DNA from: UBA11606 sp965243715
Lineage (GTDB): Bacteria; Actinomycetota; Acidimicrobiia; Acidimicrobiales; Aldehydirespiratoraceae
Direction of reading: 5' to 3'
NCBI GenBank assembly: GCA_965243715.1
Contig: CBDEVU010000007.1
Coordinates: 186,001-250,000, forward strand
DNA: 64,000 nucleotides
This document shows, piece by piece, positions 26,805-34,990 of this stretch. The notes under the pieces were generated by a model. It had not been told where the DNA came from. It saw only the letters and a program-made list of their open reading frames with translations, and searched no databases. Position numbers and translations under genes: made by a program. Each line of letters starts with the position of its first letter. Position 1 is the first letter of the stretch.

Positions 26805-27389
26805 GTGGAGTCCAACCCCCGTCCTCCAATTTCGCCGGTCACCCTCGGCGGCACCAGTCCGCTTATAGCCCTCCACGAGTGGGTGGCCGAGGGCGTAGTT
26901 GACGAGGCCGCCCGTTCGCGCACTCGGCAGCGCTGGCTGGAACGCCAGGCCAAAGAGAGCGCGACACTAGCGGGCATCTTGAGCGACCTCGCCGAACGGG
27001 ACTGCCCCGTCATGCTTACCACCCACGGGGGTCAGCAAATCCGCGGTTCGGTGACCGCGATTGGTGCCGATTTCGTCGTCATTGGCGAAACCCGGCGGGG
27101 CGACGTGTTTATCCCCCTCGGCCGTCTCGCCGTCGTGCGATCAGCCCCCGGTGAGGAATCGCCAACGGGAGACCGGCTGGCCAACTTCACCATGGTCCTA
27201 GCCGCCGCGCTAGTTGAATTGGCGCCGCAGCGTCCCGAGGTCGTTGTATCGGTCGGCGCTAGTCAAATCCGCGGCGAGTTACGTTCCGCGGGGGCCGACG
27301 TCGTCGCGGTCAGCCTCGACGGACCGCGACGCGAAGTTGTTCACGTGGCGGTAGCCGCCATCGATCATCTGGTTATCGTCGGGCGCTGA
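26805..27389 (+). CDS. Conserved hypothetical with two similar beta modules
   Basis: A 194-residue soluble protein starting at GTG 26805. An N-terminal helical segment (HEWVAEGVVDEAARSRTRQR and onward) is followed by two segments that look alike. One is about residues 70-112 (LTTHGGQQIRGSVTAIGADF, VVIGETRRGDVFIPLGRLAV). The other is about 148-192 (SVGASQIRGELRSAGADVVA, VSLDGPRREVVHVAVAAIDH). Both share the pattern Q-I-R-G-x-(V/L)-x-x-x-G-A-D and a closing strand, suggesting duplicated Sm/SH3-like barrels. Function is unknown. Confidence 0.6.
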   Translation: MESNPRPPISPVTLGGTSPLIALHEWVAEGVVDEAARSRTRQRWLERQAKESATLAGILSDLAERDCPVMLTTHGGQQIRGSVTAIGADFVVIGETRRGDVFIPLGRLAVVRSAPGEESPTGDRLANFTMVLAAALVELAPQRPEVVVSVGASQIRGELRSAGADVVAVSLDGPRREVVHVAVAAIDHLVIVGR

Positions 27390-27391
27390 AC

Positions 27392-28861
27392 TCAGTTGCG
27401 ACGGCCCCGGCGTTGGCGTTCGAGGAAGCGGTACACGTCAAGCAGGTCGATCCCTGGAAAGGGGCTGAATTCGCGTCGAGACGGAGGCAGGGCCGAGAGA
27501 ACGTGGCTTCGTTCGGCCGCGGACGGCCAAGCCTGATTAGACCACTGCTCAACAAGAAGCGGATCGGGCTGGATTTCCCGCTTACGGGCGTACTCACGCC
27601 GCAGCGTCGCACTCCCCCGAAAGCGGTAGGCGTAAGCGATCGGACTCCCGAGCGAGATGGCGTACGGATGACGACCTGTCTCGGTCTCGATGTACGTTGT
27701 GCAAAAGTACTCGCCCCCATCGGTAACCGTGTATTGGCTGTGGAGCAGAAAACTCCCAGTGGCGTTCCAGGCTTGGCGACTTCCCCATTGACGCGGGACA
27801 CGTTCACCTTCGTGACCGCCATCGCTGGCCACGGGAAAGCCGACACCGTCGTTTTCGTAGGCCTTGTCGATAACCCCCTCGCTATCAGTCCGCAGGAAAT
27901 GGCACGGTATGCCAAGGTGTTCAGTGGCCAGATTGGTGAATCTATGGGCCGCCATCTCATAGGAGATGTAGAACAGTTCCTTGAGGTCCTCGACCGAGAT
28001 GTCTTCGGCGGCATCGGCTTCGCGCAAGAAGTCCACCGCGGGTGCTTCTGGGGCCAGAACCGCTGCGGCGAAGTAGTTCGACTCGATGCGTTGGCGCAGA
28101 TAATCACCGAAGTCACGGGTGTCGCGGTGATCGAGGGCGAAGTGGCCGAGGGTCTGCAAGACGACGCTGCGAGCCTGACGAATCTTCAGTCCACCACGAT
28201 CGGGAATGAAGATGATCTTGTCACGTCGATCGGTGATGCTTCGCGCCGACCGTGGCATCTGATTGACTCGTTCGATCGTGAAACCCCAGTGGCCAGCGAG
28301 ATCAGTCAGCACCCTTTCGCTGATCGGGCCGCTACCGTTGTAGCCCGCCTTGTCGAGGGCCCGCCGAGCAATCGCCTCGATCTCAGCGAAGTAGTTGCTG
28401 TGATTCTTCATCTCGTTGCGTAACGAGTTGTTGGCCGAGCGGGCTCGCGCCGCGAGATCCGGGACCGGCACGGCAGGCTCGATGTCTCGATCTCGCACTA
28501 AGCGCCACAAGCACACTAAGTGTTCGAGAACATCGTTGCTTACTTTCGCGCCCAGTTTGAGGTTGGCGAGTCCGAGCGCGCGATAGCGAGGGTCTTGTTG
28601 TGCCCGTTCGATCTCGATCTCCAACTCGGAGCGGCGGTCGGGCGGCTCGTTGGAAAGGATCGCGGCCGTGGTCGTTTCGAGAACGAAAGCGAGATCTTTG
28701 ATCAAGCCCAGTTTGGGTTCGACCTTGCCGTTTTCGAGTTGAGAAAGGTAGGGCACAGGCCGGCCAACTAGGTCACTGACCTCAGCTAGGTTCGCGCCCT
28801 TCGCCCGCCGAGCGGCGCGAACGTGGCGACCTAGGAGGAGGAGGTCTAGTTCTTCACTCAT
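27392..28861 (-). CDS. ramB: XRE/ImmA-type regulator, RamB-like
   Basis: A 489-residue transcription factor with an N-terminal HTH (about residues 8-65: VRAARRAKGANLAEVSDLVG), a middle ImmA/IrrE-like region around 270-330 (LKELFYISYEMAAHRFTNLA) and a long C-terminal domain with GGEYFCTTYIETETGRHPYA. This is the layout of RamB and MccR-type short-chain-fatty-acyl regulators. In Corynebacterium and Mycobacterium, RamB controls glyoxylate-shunt and acetate genes. The position here, divergent from aceB-aceA, supports that role. The start is ATG 28861, 123 bp from the aceB start. Confidence 0.88.
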   Translation of the reverse strand: MSEELDLLLLGRHVRAARRAKGANLAEVSDLVGRPVPYLSQLENGKVEPKLGLIKDLAFVLETTTAAILSNEPPDRRSELEIEIERAQQDPRYRALGLANLKLGAKVSNDVLEHLVCLWRLVRDRDIEPAVPVPDLAARARSANNSLRNEMKNHSNYFAEIEAIARRALDKAGYNGSGPISERVLTDLAGHWGFTIERVNQMPRSARSITDRRDKIIFIPDRGGLKIRQARSVVLQTLGHFALDHRDTRDFGDYLRQRIESNYFAAAVLAPEAPAVDFLREADAAEDISVEDLKELFYISYEMAAHRFTNLATEHLGIPCHFLRTDSEGVIDKAYENDGVGFPVASDGGHEGERVPRQWGSRQAWNATGSFLLHSQYTVTDGGEYFCTTYIETETGRHPYAISLGSPIAYAYRFRGSATLRREYARKREIQPDPLLVEQWSNQAWPSAAERSHVLSALPPSRREFSPFPGIDLLDVYRFLERQRRGRRN

Positions 28862-28984
28862 TTCGTCTACCTAGCTTCAACGGTATCATAACTTTGACAT
28901 ATTTTTCGTAAAACGTAAAGATCGTTTTCACTATATTCGCGAAGAGTTGTTGTTGTTTCTATTCTTACCGGCCATCATTAAGAG
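28862..28984. promoter_or_regulatory. ramB-aceB divergent control region
   Basis: An AT-rich 123-bp gap. Toward ramB (minus strand), TATGAT at 28890-28885 is a good -10. Toward aceB, TTGACA at 28894-28899 is a perfect -35, with only weak -10 candidates (TAAAGA, 28916-28921). Between them CGTAAAA and CGTAAAG form a direct repeat with a 7-bp period (28907-28920), a possible operator. I do not find the corynebacterial RamB motif. Confidence 0.5.
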
Positions 28985-30607
28985 ATGGCGATGGCCCTCC
29001 AACACCAAGACGGGGTCACCGTTGACGATCACCCGTTTGCGCCCGACGTACTCGGCCCGCCCGTACAGCGGTTTCTCGGCCAACTTCATCGCCGGTTCGA
29101 ACCATCTCGTCGACTTCTGCGACGAAGTCACGAGTGCCAGCACCGTGAGCACCTCCGCGGTGTTCTCCCCTGCTTTGATCCGGCCACTGCGCCCATCCGA
29201 GCCAACGACTGGCACATCGCCCCCGCCCCGCCGGACCTAGTCAATCGCCGCACTGAACTAACCGGTCCCGTCACCCGCGCAGCAATGGTCGAAGCGCTGA
29301 ACTCTGGGGCTCGGGTGTACATGGCGGACTTCGAGGACACCACCACCCCAACCTGGTCCAACTGTGTCGATGGCCAACGCAACCTACGCGACGCTTACGC
29401 GGGTACCCTCAGCGCCGATTTTGATGGCGAAATCCGCAGGCCCAACGCGACCGCCGCCACCCTCATGGTTCGCACCCGCGGCTGGCACCTGCTCGAACCG
29501 AGCGTCACGATTGACGGCGAACCCATGTCGGCCTCGCTGTTCGATTTCGGCGTGTGCGTCTTCAATAATGCCCGGGCCGCTGTTGCCGCCGGTTCGGCGC
29601 CGTATTTTTACCTGCCGAAGTTCCAAGGGGCGAGCGACGCTTCACTATGGCGCCAGGTCTTGGAATGGACCGAGGACGAACTCTCCCTCGGCCGCGGAAC
29701 TATCCGCACCACGGTCCTGATCGAAACCATCGGAGCCGCCTTCGCCATGGAGGAGATTCTCTTTGAACTTCGTGATCACATAACCGGGCTTCATACCGGT
29801 AACTGGGATTACCTATTCAGCATGGTGAAGACGTTCGCCAACGATCCATCGTTCATCATCTCGGACCGAGCCGATCTTACCGCCACGACCCCTTTCATTC
29901 GAGCGTTCACTGAGTTGCTGGTATCGACCTGTCATCGTCGCGGCGCGCACGCAATCGGCGGCATGTCGGGGGTCATTCCCGATATTATTAATCCGGCACG
30001 CACCGCCTCGGCGCTCCGCAAAGTCACCGTCGATAAGCGTCGCGAAGCAGGCGATGGCTTCGATGGCACCCGCATTGCTCAGCCCGCGCTCGTGGCCATT
30101 GCCGAGCGAGAGTTTGATCGGGTGCTCAGCTACCGTCCTCATCAACTCGAAGTCCAACGCGACGACGTTTACGTCACCGCGGGCGATCTACTCGCCGTTC
30201 GTACCGCCCGCGGAAACCACACCGAGGCCGGATTGCGACACAGCATCAAAGTTGCCTTGCACTACCTCGGTGAATGGCTAGCCGGTACCGGTGCGGTGGC
30301 CATCGACGATCATCTCGAAGACACTGCGATGGCCGAACTCTGCCGCTCGCGGATCTGGCAATGGCGCCGTCACGAAGTAGAACTCAGCAACGGCTGGATC
30401 GTGACCGATGACCTCCTGACCCGCTTCTTAGCAGAGGAGGCCGCGGCGCTGAAAGCAGAACTCGGCTCCGAGACGTGGCGCAGCGGTCGGTTCGACGATG
30501 CCTTTACCCTGATCCAAGAACTCACCTTTAGTGACACGCTCGCGGGCTTTGTGCCAGTAGAGGCAAGTCACCTCATCAGAGGAAACCCCCAAGGAGAATG
30601 CCAATGA
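28985..30607 (+). CDS. aceB: Malate synthase A
   Basis: Condenses glyoxylate with acetyl-CoA to malate, the second step of the glyoxylate shunt. The 540 residues fit the A isoform. Landmarks are NDWHIAPAPPDLVNRRTELT, SGARVYMADFEDTTTPTWSN (the catalytic-site region), TVLIETIGAAFAMEEILFEL, GLHTGNWDYLFS and GAHAIGGMSG. First gene of the aceB-aceA unit; its TGA overlaps the aceA ATG. Confidence 0.95.
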   Translation: MAMALQHQDGVTVDDHPFAPDVLGPPVQRFLGQLHRRFEPSRRLLRRSHECQHREHLRGVLPCFDPATAPIRANDWHIAPAPPDLVNRRTELTGPVTRAAMVEALNSGARVYMADFEDTTTPTWSNCVDGQRNLRDAYAGTLSADFDGEIRRPNATAATLMVRTRGWHLLEPSVTIDGEPMSASLFDFGVCVFNNARAAVAAGSAPYFYLPKFQGASDASLWRQVLEWTEDELSLGRGTIRTTVLIETIGAAFAMEEILFELRDHITGLHTGNWDYLFSMVKTFANDPSFIISDRADLTATTPFIRAFTELLVSTCHRRGAHAIGGMSGVIPDIINPARTASALRKVTVDKRREAGDGFDGTRIAQPALVAIAEREFDRVLSYRPHQLEVQRDDVYVTAGDLLAVRTARGNHTEAGLRHSIKVALHYLGEWLAGTGAVAIDDHLEDTAMAELCRSRIWQWRRHEVELSNGWIVTDDLLTRFLAEEAAALKAELGSETWRSGRFDDAFTLIQELTFSDTLAGFVPVEASHLIRGNPQGECQ

Positions 30608-31893
30608 ACCCGACCTTCACCGACCAAGTCGCCGCGCTGGAAAAGGACTGGTCCGAGAACCCGCGCTGGAGCGGCGTTACTCGTGACTACACCGCTGCCG
30701 ACGTTGTTCGTCTACGCGGCTCGGTTACCCCAGAGCATACGCTGGCCCGTCAAGGGGCGGAAAAGCTGTGGGAGCGTGTCAATGACATGGACTACGTCCA
30801 CGCCTTGGGGGCCATGACCGGCGGTCAGGCCATCAACTACGCCAAGGGTGGCCTGCCCGCCATCTACCTATCGGGTTGGCAGGTCGCGGGCGACGCCAAC
30901 CTCGCCGGTCAGGTTTACCCCGACCAGTCGCTGTACCCCGTGAACTCGGTACCGTCGGTAGTGGCCCGAATCAACAACGCCTTGCGCCGAGCCGACCAGA
31001 TCGAGTGGAGCGAGACCAACGGTTCGCCCAACATCGACTACCTGCTCCCGATCGTCGCCGACGCCGAAGCGGGCTTTGGCGGTCCACTCAACGCCTACGA
31101 ACTAATGAAGGCCATGATCGAAGCGGGCGCGGCGGGCGTTCACTGGGAGGATCAACTCAGTTCGGCCAAGAAGTGCGGCCACATGGGGGGCAAGGTCCTC
31201 ATCCCCACCCAACAGCACGTGACCACACTCACCGCGGCCCGGTTGGCGGCCGACGTGGCCGACGTACCCACCATCGTGTTGGCCCGCACCGACGCCCTCG
31301 CCGCCAATCTGATCACTACCGACGTCGACGAGAGGGACCAAGAGTTCCTGACCGGGGAGCGCTCCGCCGAAGGCTTCTACTACACAGAACCTGGCATCAA
31401 GACGCCAATCAAGCGGGCCCTCGCCTACGCCCCCTACTCTGATCTGATCTGGTGCGAGACCGGTACTCCGGACCTAGAGCAGGCCCGCGAGTTTGCTGAG
31501 GCGGTCAAGGCTGAGTTCCCCGATCAGATGCTGAGCTACAACTGCTCGCCCTCGTTCAACTGGAAGGCACATCTCGACGACGGCACGATCGCCAAGTTCC
31601 AGCGTGAACTCGGAGCGATGGGCTACGCGTTCCAGTTCATCACCCTGGCCGGATGGCATGCCCTGAACGCGTCAGCGTTCGACCTTGCCCGCGGCTACAC
31701 CGCCGAAGACATGACCGCCTACGTCGAACTCCAAGAGCGCGAATTCGGCATGGAAGGCGACGGCTACACCGCCACCAAGCACCAGCGCGAGGTTGGGGCT
31801 GGCTACTTCGACAACATTGCGACCATCGTCTCCGGCGGCACCGCATCAACGCTCGCCCTCACCGGCTCCACCGAAGAAGAGCAATTCCACTAG
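30604..31893 (+). CDS. aceA: Isocitrate lyase
   Basis: Splits isocitrate to succinate and glyoxylate. The 429 residues contain the catalytic KKCGHMGGK (Cys191), ADAEAGFGGPLNAYELMKAM (metal site) and SPSFNWKAHLDD. The ATG at 30604 overlaps the aceB stop (ATGA) and sits seven bases after AAGGAG; an ATG two codons earlier is too close to that ribosome site. With aceB it allows growth on acetate or fatty acids. Confidence 0.95.
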   Translation: MNPTFTDQVAALEKDWSENPRWSGVTRDYTAADVVRLRGSVTPEHTLARQGAEKLWERVNDMDYVHALGAMTGGQAINYAKGGLPAIYLSGWQVAGDANLAGQVYPDQSLYPVNSVPSVVARINNALRRADQIEWSETNGSPNIDYLLPIVADAEAGFGGPLNAYELMKAMIEAGAAGVHWEDQLSSAKKCGHMGGKVLIPTQQHVTTLTAARLAADVADVPTIVLARTDALAANLITTDVDERDQEFLTGERSAEGFYYTEPGIKTPIKRALAYAPYSDLIWCETGTPDLEQAREFAEAVKAEFPDQMLSYNCSPSFNWKAHLDDGTIAKFQRELGAMGYAFQFITLAGWHALNASAFDLARGYTAEDMTAYVELQEREFGMEGDGYTATKHQREVGAGYFDNIATIVSGGTASTLALTGSTEEEQFH

Positions 31894-31919
31894 GACGCGT
31901 CGCGATTTCGTCCCTATCT

Positions 31920-33047
31920 TTATAATCGACGGAGCAATCCATCCGTGTCGTAGACCGGATGGCGTTGCTTCGCTTTCGTGAACACTATCTGAAAAAGCTG
32001 AATCGCTCGCACTCGAAAACCGGCGGCCGAACCCAAGAGGTAATACTCCCACGTCCGGCGGAAATGTTCGCCGTAGTGCGGAATCTCAGACCAGCGGTCA
32101 TCGATATTGGCATGCCACTCCATGAGCGTTCGGTCATAATCTGGTCCGAAGTTGTGAACATCCTCGATAGTCCACGTTCTCTCCGCCGCACGACAAATCT
32201 GACCAAGCGACGGGAGCACACCACCAGGGAAAATATGGCGATCGAACCATGGATCGGTGTGGGTCTTCCACTCGTTGGAACCAATCGTGTGATGAAGCAT
32301 CAACCCGTCCGAGTCGAGCAATTCATCGCACTTCGCGAAGAACGAGCCGAGATTTCGGGGGCCGACATGCTCCATCATTCCGATCGAGGTGATGCGGTCG
32401 AAATGGCCTTCGAGGTCACGATAGTCGGCTTGTTCAATGTGGACCGGAAGCCCCGCCGTCCGTTGCCGGGCTACGGTGACTTGTTCGATGGCCGGACTGA
32501 TGCCCGTGACATGGATGTCGTAGCGTTCGGCCACGAACTGAGCGAACCCTCCCCAGCCACACCCAACGTCGAGCAACCGCATCCCCTGCTCAAGCTTTAG
32601 CTTGCGACAGATCAGGTCCAGTTTCGCCTCCTGGGCGGAGTCAAGGTCATCGGCGTCTCGCCAGTATCCACACGTGTAGATCATGCGCTTGTCGAGCATG
32701 CGCTCGAAGAGGTCGTTGCCGATGTCGTAGTGGGCGGCCGCGTTCTTCTTGGCCCGCCGTTTGCTCTGCCGGTTAGCGAAGCGACTCGCGATCACCAGCC
32801 GAAGGAGGGCCGGACTGGGCCGAACGTGGTCAGCCAGGTTGCTTTCCTGAGCCACGGCGAGAAACTCGTCGAGTTGGTTAGCTGTCCACCACCCCGCCTG
32901 GTACGCCTCACCGAGCCCAAGTTCGCGGTCGCGAAAGACCCGTTTGAAGACGCGCTCGTCATGGACGTGGATGTCCGCCGGTGCGTCGCCGCCGACAGTC
33001 ACCCCCACCGCCGCTAACGTTTCTTCAACGAATTTCGCTGCATCCAT
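31920..33047 (-). CDS. cfa: Cyclopropane-fatty-acyl-phospholipid synthase family
   Basis: A 375-residue SAM-dependent enzyme that modifies double bonds of membrane acyl chains. It has the N-terminal RVFRDRELGLGEAYQAGWW region, YDIGNDLFERMLDKRMIYTCGYW, the SAM loop LLDVGCGWGGFAQF, and EHVGPRNLGSFFAKC with conserved Glu and His. Actinobacterial homologues make cyclopropane or methyl-branched chains. It is convergent with aceA, with a 26-bp gap and no clear terminator. Confidence 0.92.
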   Translation of the reverse strand: MDAAKFVEETLAAVGVTVGGDAPADIHVHDERVFKRVFRDRELGLGEAYQAGWWTANQLDEFLAVAQESNLADHVRPSPALLRLVIASRFANRQSKRRAKKNAAAHYDIGNDLFERMLDKRMIYTCGYWRDADDLDSAQEAKLDLICRKLKLEQGMRLLDVGCGWGGFAQFVAERYDIHVTGISPAIEQVTVARQRTAGLPVHIEQADYRDLEGHFDRITSIGMMEHVGPRNLGSFFAKCDELLDSDGLMLHHTIGSNEWKTHTDPWFDRHIFPGGVLPSLGQICRAAERTWTIEDVHNFGPDYDRTLMEWHANIDDRWSEIPHYGEHFRRTWEYYLLGSAAGFRVRAIQLFQIVFTKAKQRHPVYDTDGLLRRL

Positions 33048-33101
33048 CCGAGATCCCCCATTACATCATTAACCTAGCTTGCCGTCACCGCGCTTGCAGT
33101 A

Positions 33102-33178
33102 TGGCACCTCCGACAGGACTCGAACCCGCAACCGTCGGGGTAGAAACCCGATGCTCTATCCAGTTGAGCTACGGAGGC
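33102..33178 (-). tRNA. tRNA-Arg (TCT), CCA encoded
   Basis: Acceptor GCCTCCG/CGGAGGT (one G-U), anticodon TCT within the loop TTTCTAC, T-loop TTCGAGT and discriminator G followed by a genomic CCA (33102-33104). It reads AGA/AGG codons. Confidence 0.92.
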
Positions 33179-33272
33179 AAGAACAGGGTAGACCTATTGG
33201 GTCCCAAGCCGGTACACTACGGATTCGTTCGTCTCTTGAGACGGGCCGTCGCCGGACCTTCGGGCCCCGCGT

Positions 33273-33347
33273 GGTGGGCGTAGCTCAGTTGGTTAGAGCG
33301 CCTGGTTGTGGTCCAGGAGGTCGGGGGTTCGAGTCCCCTCGTTCACC
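33273..33347 (+). tRNA. tRNA-His (GTG)
   Basis: Acceptor GTGGGCG/CGTTCAC (two G-U), anticodon GTG in TTGTGGT, T-loop TTCGAGT. A G at 33273 and C at 33347 form the extra G-1:C73 pair that identifies tRNA-His. No CCA is encoded. Confidence 0.93.
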
Positions 33348-33376
33348 CGATAGAATTGTTCCATGGATCAATTCCT

Positions 33377-33449
33377 GCACCTCTAGCTCAATTGGTAGAG
33401 CATCGGACTCTTAATCCGCAGGTTCTGGGTTCGAGTCCCAGGGGGTGTA
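33377..33449 (+). tRNA. tRNA-Lys (CTT)
   Basis: A 73-nt cloverleaf with acceptor GCACCTC/GGGGTGT (two G-U), anticodon CTT in ACTCTTAATC, T-stem CTGGG/CCCAG, discriminator A and no encoded CCA. It lies 29 bp after tRNA-His and is probably in the same transcript. Confidence 0.92.
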
Positions 33450-33885
33450 CAAAGCAAACGAGCCTCCGCTGCCGACCACGGTCAGCCAACGCCTTGACCG
33501 ACTACAATCCGGCGGATTCTCTTGAGGACATAAGTAGTCAAGCAACGGTCGCAGTCGAAGCCACCCTTGTCGATGTCGAAAATGGCAGGCGCTTTGGACC
33601 CGGTTGTTGAACTACTCGATGGCCCACACCACGTTTTTCGCGTCCGCGTCGATGATCGGCCCCGGCACCAAAATCAAGGGGCATTCCAAGGAGGTGGGTG
33701 CCCCGCCGGTTTCCGGGTTCCTTCCCGGCGGGGCATGGGGAATGAGGCGGTAACAGGGCAAGGAGAGTTGCCCTCACCCGGACCCCAGGCTTAAACCATA
33801 ATTCCCAAAGTATTCTGAAACCGTGTGCTCTCAGAAAAGAGAGCCCTCCTACCACACCTAACCATATGCAGGGGGTGTGACATTC
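33450..33885 (+). other. Intergenic stretch with three hairpins, no recognised gene
   Basis: 436 bp between tRNA-Lys and the Gfo/Idh/MocA gene. Three stems are visible: TGCCCCGCCGG/CCGGCGGGGCA (33699-33735, 11 bp, perfect), AGGGCAA/TTGCCCT (33755-33774, perfect) and GCTCTC/GAGAGC (33827-33844). None is followed by a T-run. A 44-codon frame (33619-33753, MAHTTFFASASMIGPGTKIK...) runs through the first hairpin but I cannot recognise it. It may be an unknown structured RNA or tRNA-operon trailer. Confidence 0.4.
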
Positions 33886-34962
33886 CTAGATTGGATTCGA
33901 TATGGCCCGCCCTCTTTGAGGAACTCCGGCGATGTCCCCATCCCCCGCGATTTTGTCCACCGCGACAACTCGACCCGTTGCCGCCGATTCCTTGACCGCG
34001 AGGGCACCCGCCAACGCGGCCAAGCCAGCTTCGCCGGTGACCGAAGGGGCGCCGTCCCCCGCAACGGCCAGTCGGAACTTATCCAATGCTGCGTCGTAGA
34101 GGTCGCGCCGGTCAGAAACTTGGATTTCTTCGGTGGATTTACCCACGGTCCGCCACAACGAACCGACCGGGTCCTGCGACATAATGTCGACGCCATGGAC
34201 CGAGGCCTCGGTTCCAATCACGGTGATTGAAGTCGGAGAGTGCTCGACGGTAAACGCGTCGTGCAGTTGTACAAGAACGTCGCCGAACTGAACCACCGCC
34301 ATAACGGCGTCCGGCACAGTGAAGTCCGATCCATCGCTCCACTGACCCTGCCGGACAGCGATGGCGGTAGCCGCTGTGGCGGTCCGTCCGAGGATAGCTT
34401 GGATGGCGGACAGGTCGTGTACGGTAATATCAAGAATTACCCCACCCCCCGCCGGATCATCAAGACGCCAGCCGCGGAGACGTTCGGGCAAGAGGACGGC
34501 GTGTGCGACTCGGACCGCGAGAGGCGTCCCGAGGGATCCCGAAGAAACCAACTTCATGAGCGCTTTGTGAGTGCCCGCGCCGGGCAGGTGATGATTCGTG
34601 GCTAAGACCACTTCGTTGTCGGCGGCCGCCTCGATCATTTTTCTACCGTCGGCCATGGTCAAGGCCAGCGGTTTCTCGCACAGGACGTGTTTACCGCTCG
34701 TGGCGGCCGCGATGGCCTGCTCCGCATGCAGGTGGTTGGCGCTGCTGATATAGACGGCGTCGATATCAGGGGACGAGCAAACGTCGCCGATCGCGGCCGT
34801 CGACCGCGCAATTCCGTGGGTAGAGGCGAACTGTGCGGCCCATTCGGGAGTGGTGCTCTGTACCACCTCGACCGTGTCGCCCCCGCGGCGCAGCGCAGGG
34901 ATCAGCCGTGTGGCCGCTATATCACTTGCTCCAATTAGCGCCCACCGAAGCGATAATTTCAT
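33886..34962 (-). CDS. Gfo/Idh/MocA-family oxidoreductase
   Basis: A 358-residue NAD(P)-dependent oxidoreductase. The Rossmann start is LRWALIGASDIAATRLIPAL, the family motif is GKHVLCEKPLALTMADGRKM with the catalytic Lys in CEKP, and a beta-sheet C-terminal domain follows (GGGVILDITVHDLSAIQAIL). Substrates are usually sugars, inositols or sugar acids. AGGAG sits six bases before the ATG at 34962. Its place beside GMC oxidoreductases and a uronate-type locus suggests sugar-acid metabolism. Confidence 0.87.
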   Translation of the reverse strand: MKLSLRWALIGASDIAATRLIPALRRGGDTVEVVQSTTPEWAAQFASTHGIARSTAAIGDVCSSPDIDAVYISSANHLHAEQAIAAATSGKHVLCEKPLALTMADGRKMIEAAADNEVVLATNHHLPGAGTHKALMKLVSSGSLGTPLAVRVAHAVLLPERLRGWRLDDPAGGGVILDITVHDLSAIQAILGRTATAATAIAVRQGQWSDGSDFTVPDAVMAVVQFGDVLVQLHDAFTVEHSPTSITVIGTEASVHGVDIMSQDPVGSLWRTVGKSTEEIQVSDRRDLYDAALDKFRLAVAGDGAPSVTGEAGLAALAGALAVKESAATGRVVAVDKIAGDGDIAGVPQRGRAISNPI

Positions 34963-34990
34963 CAGTACTCCTAGAACCACCCTATGTGTA

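Noticed and set aside
27413..28423. A 336-codon open frame on the plus strand opposite ramB
   Set aside because: It is fully antisense to a well-recognised regulator, has no family resemblance, and long antisense frames are common in GC-rich DNA.
33699..33735. Strong hairpin as a rho-independent terminator
   Set aside because: The stem is long and GC-rich, but no T-run follows on either strand.
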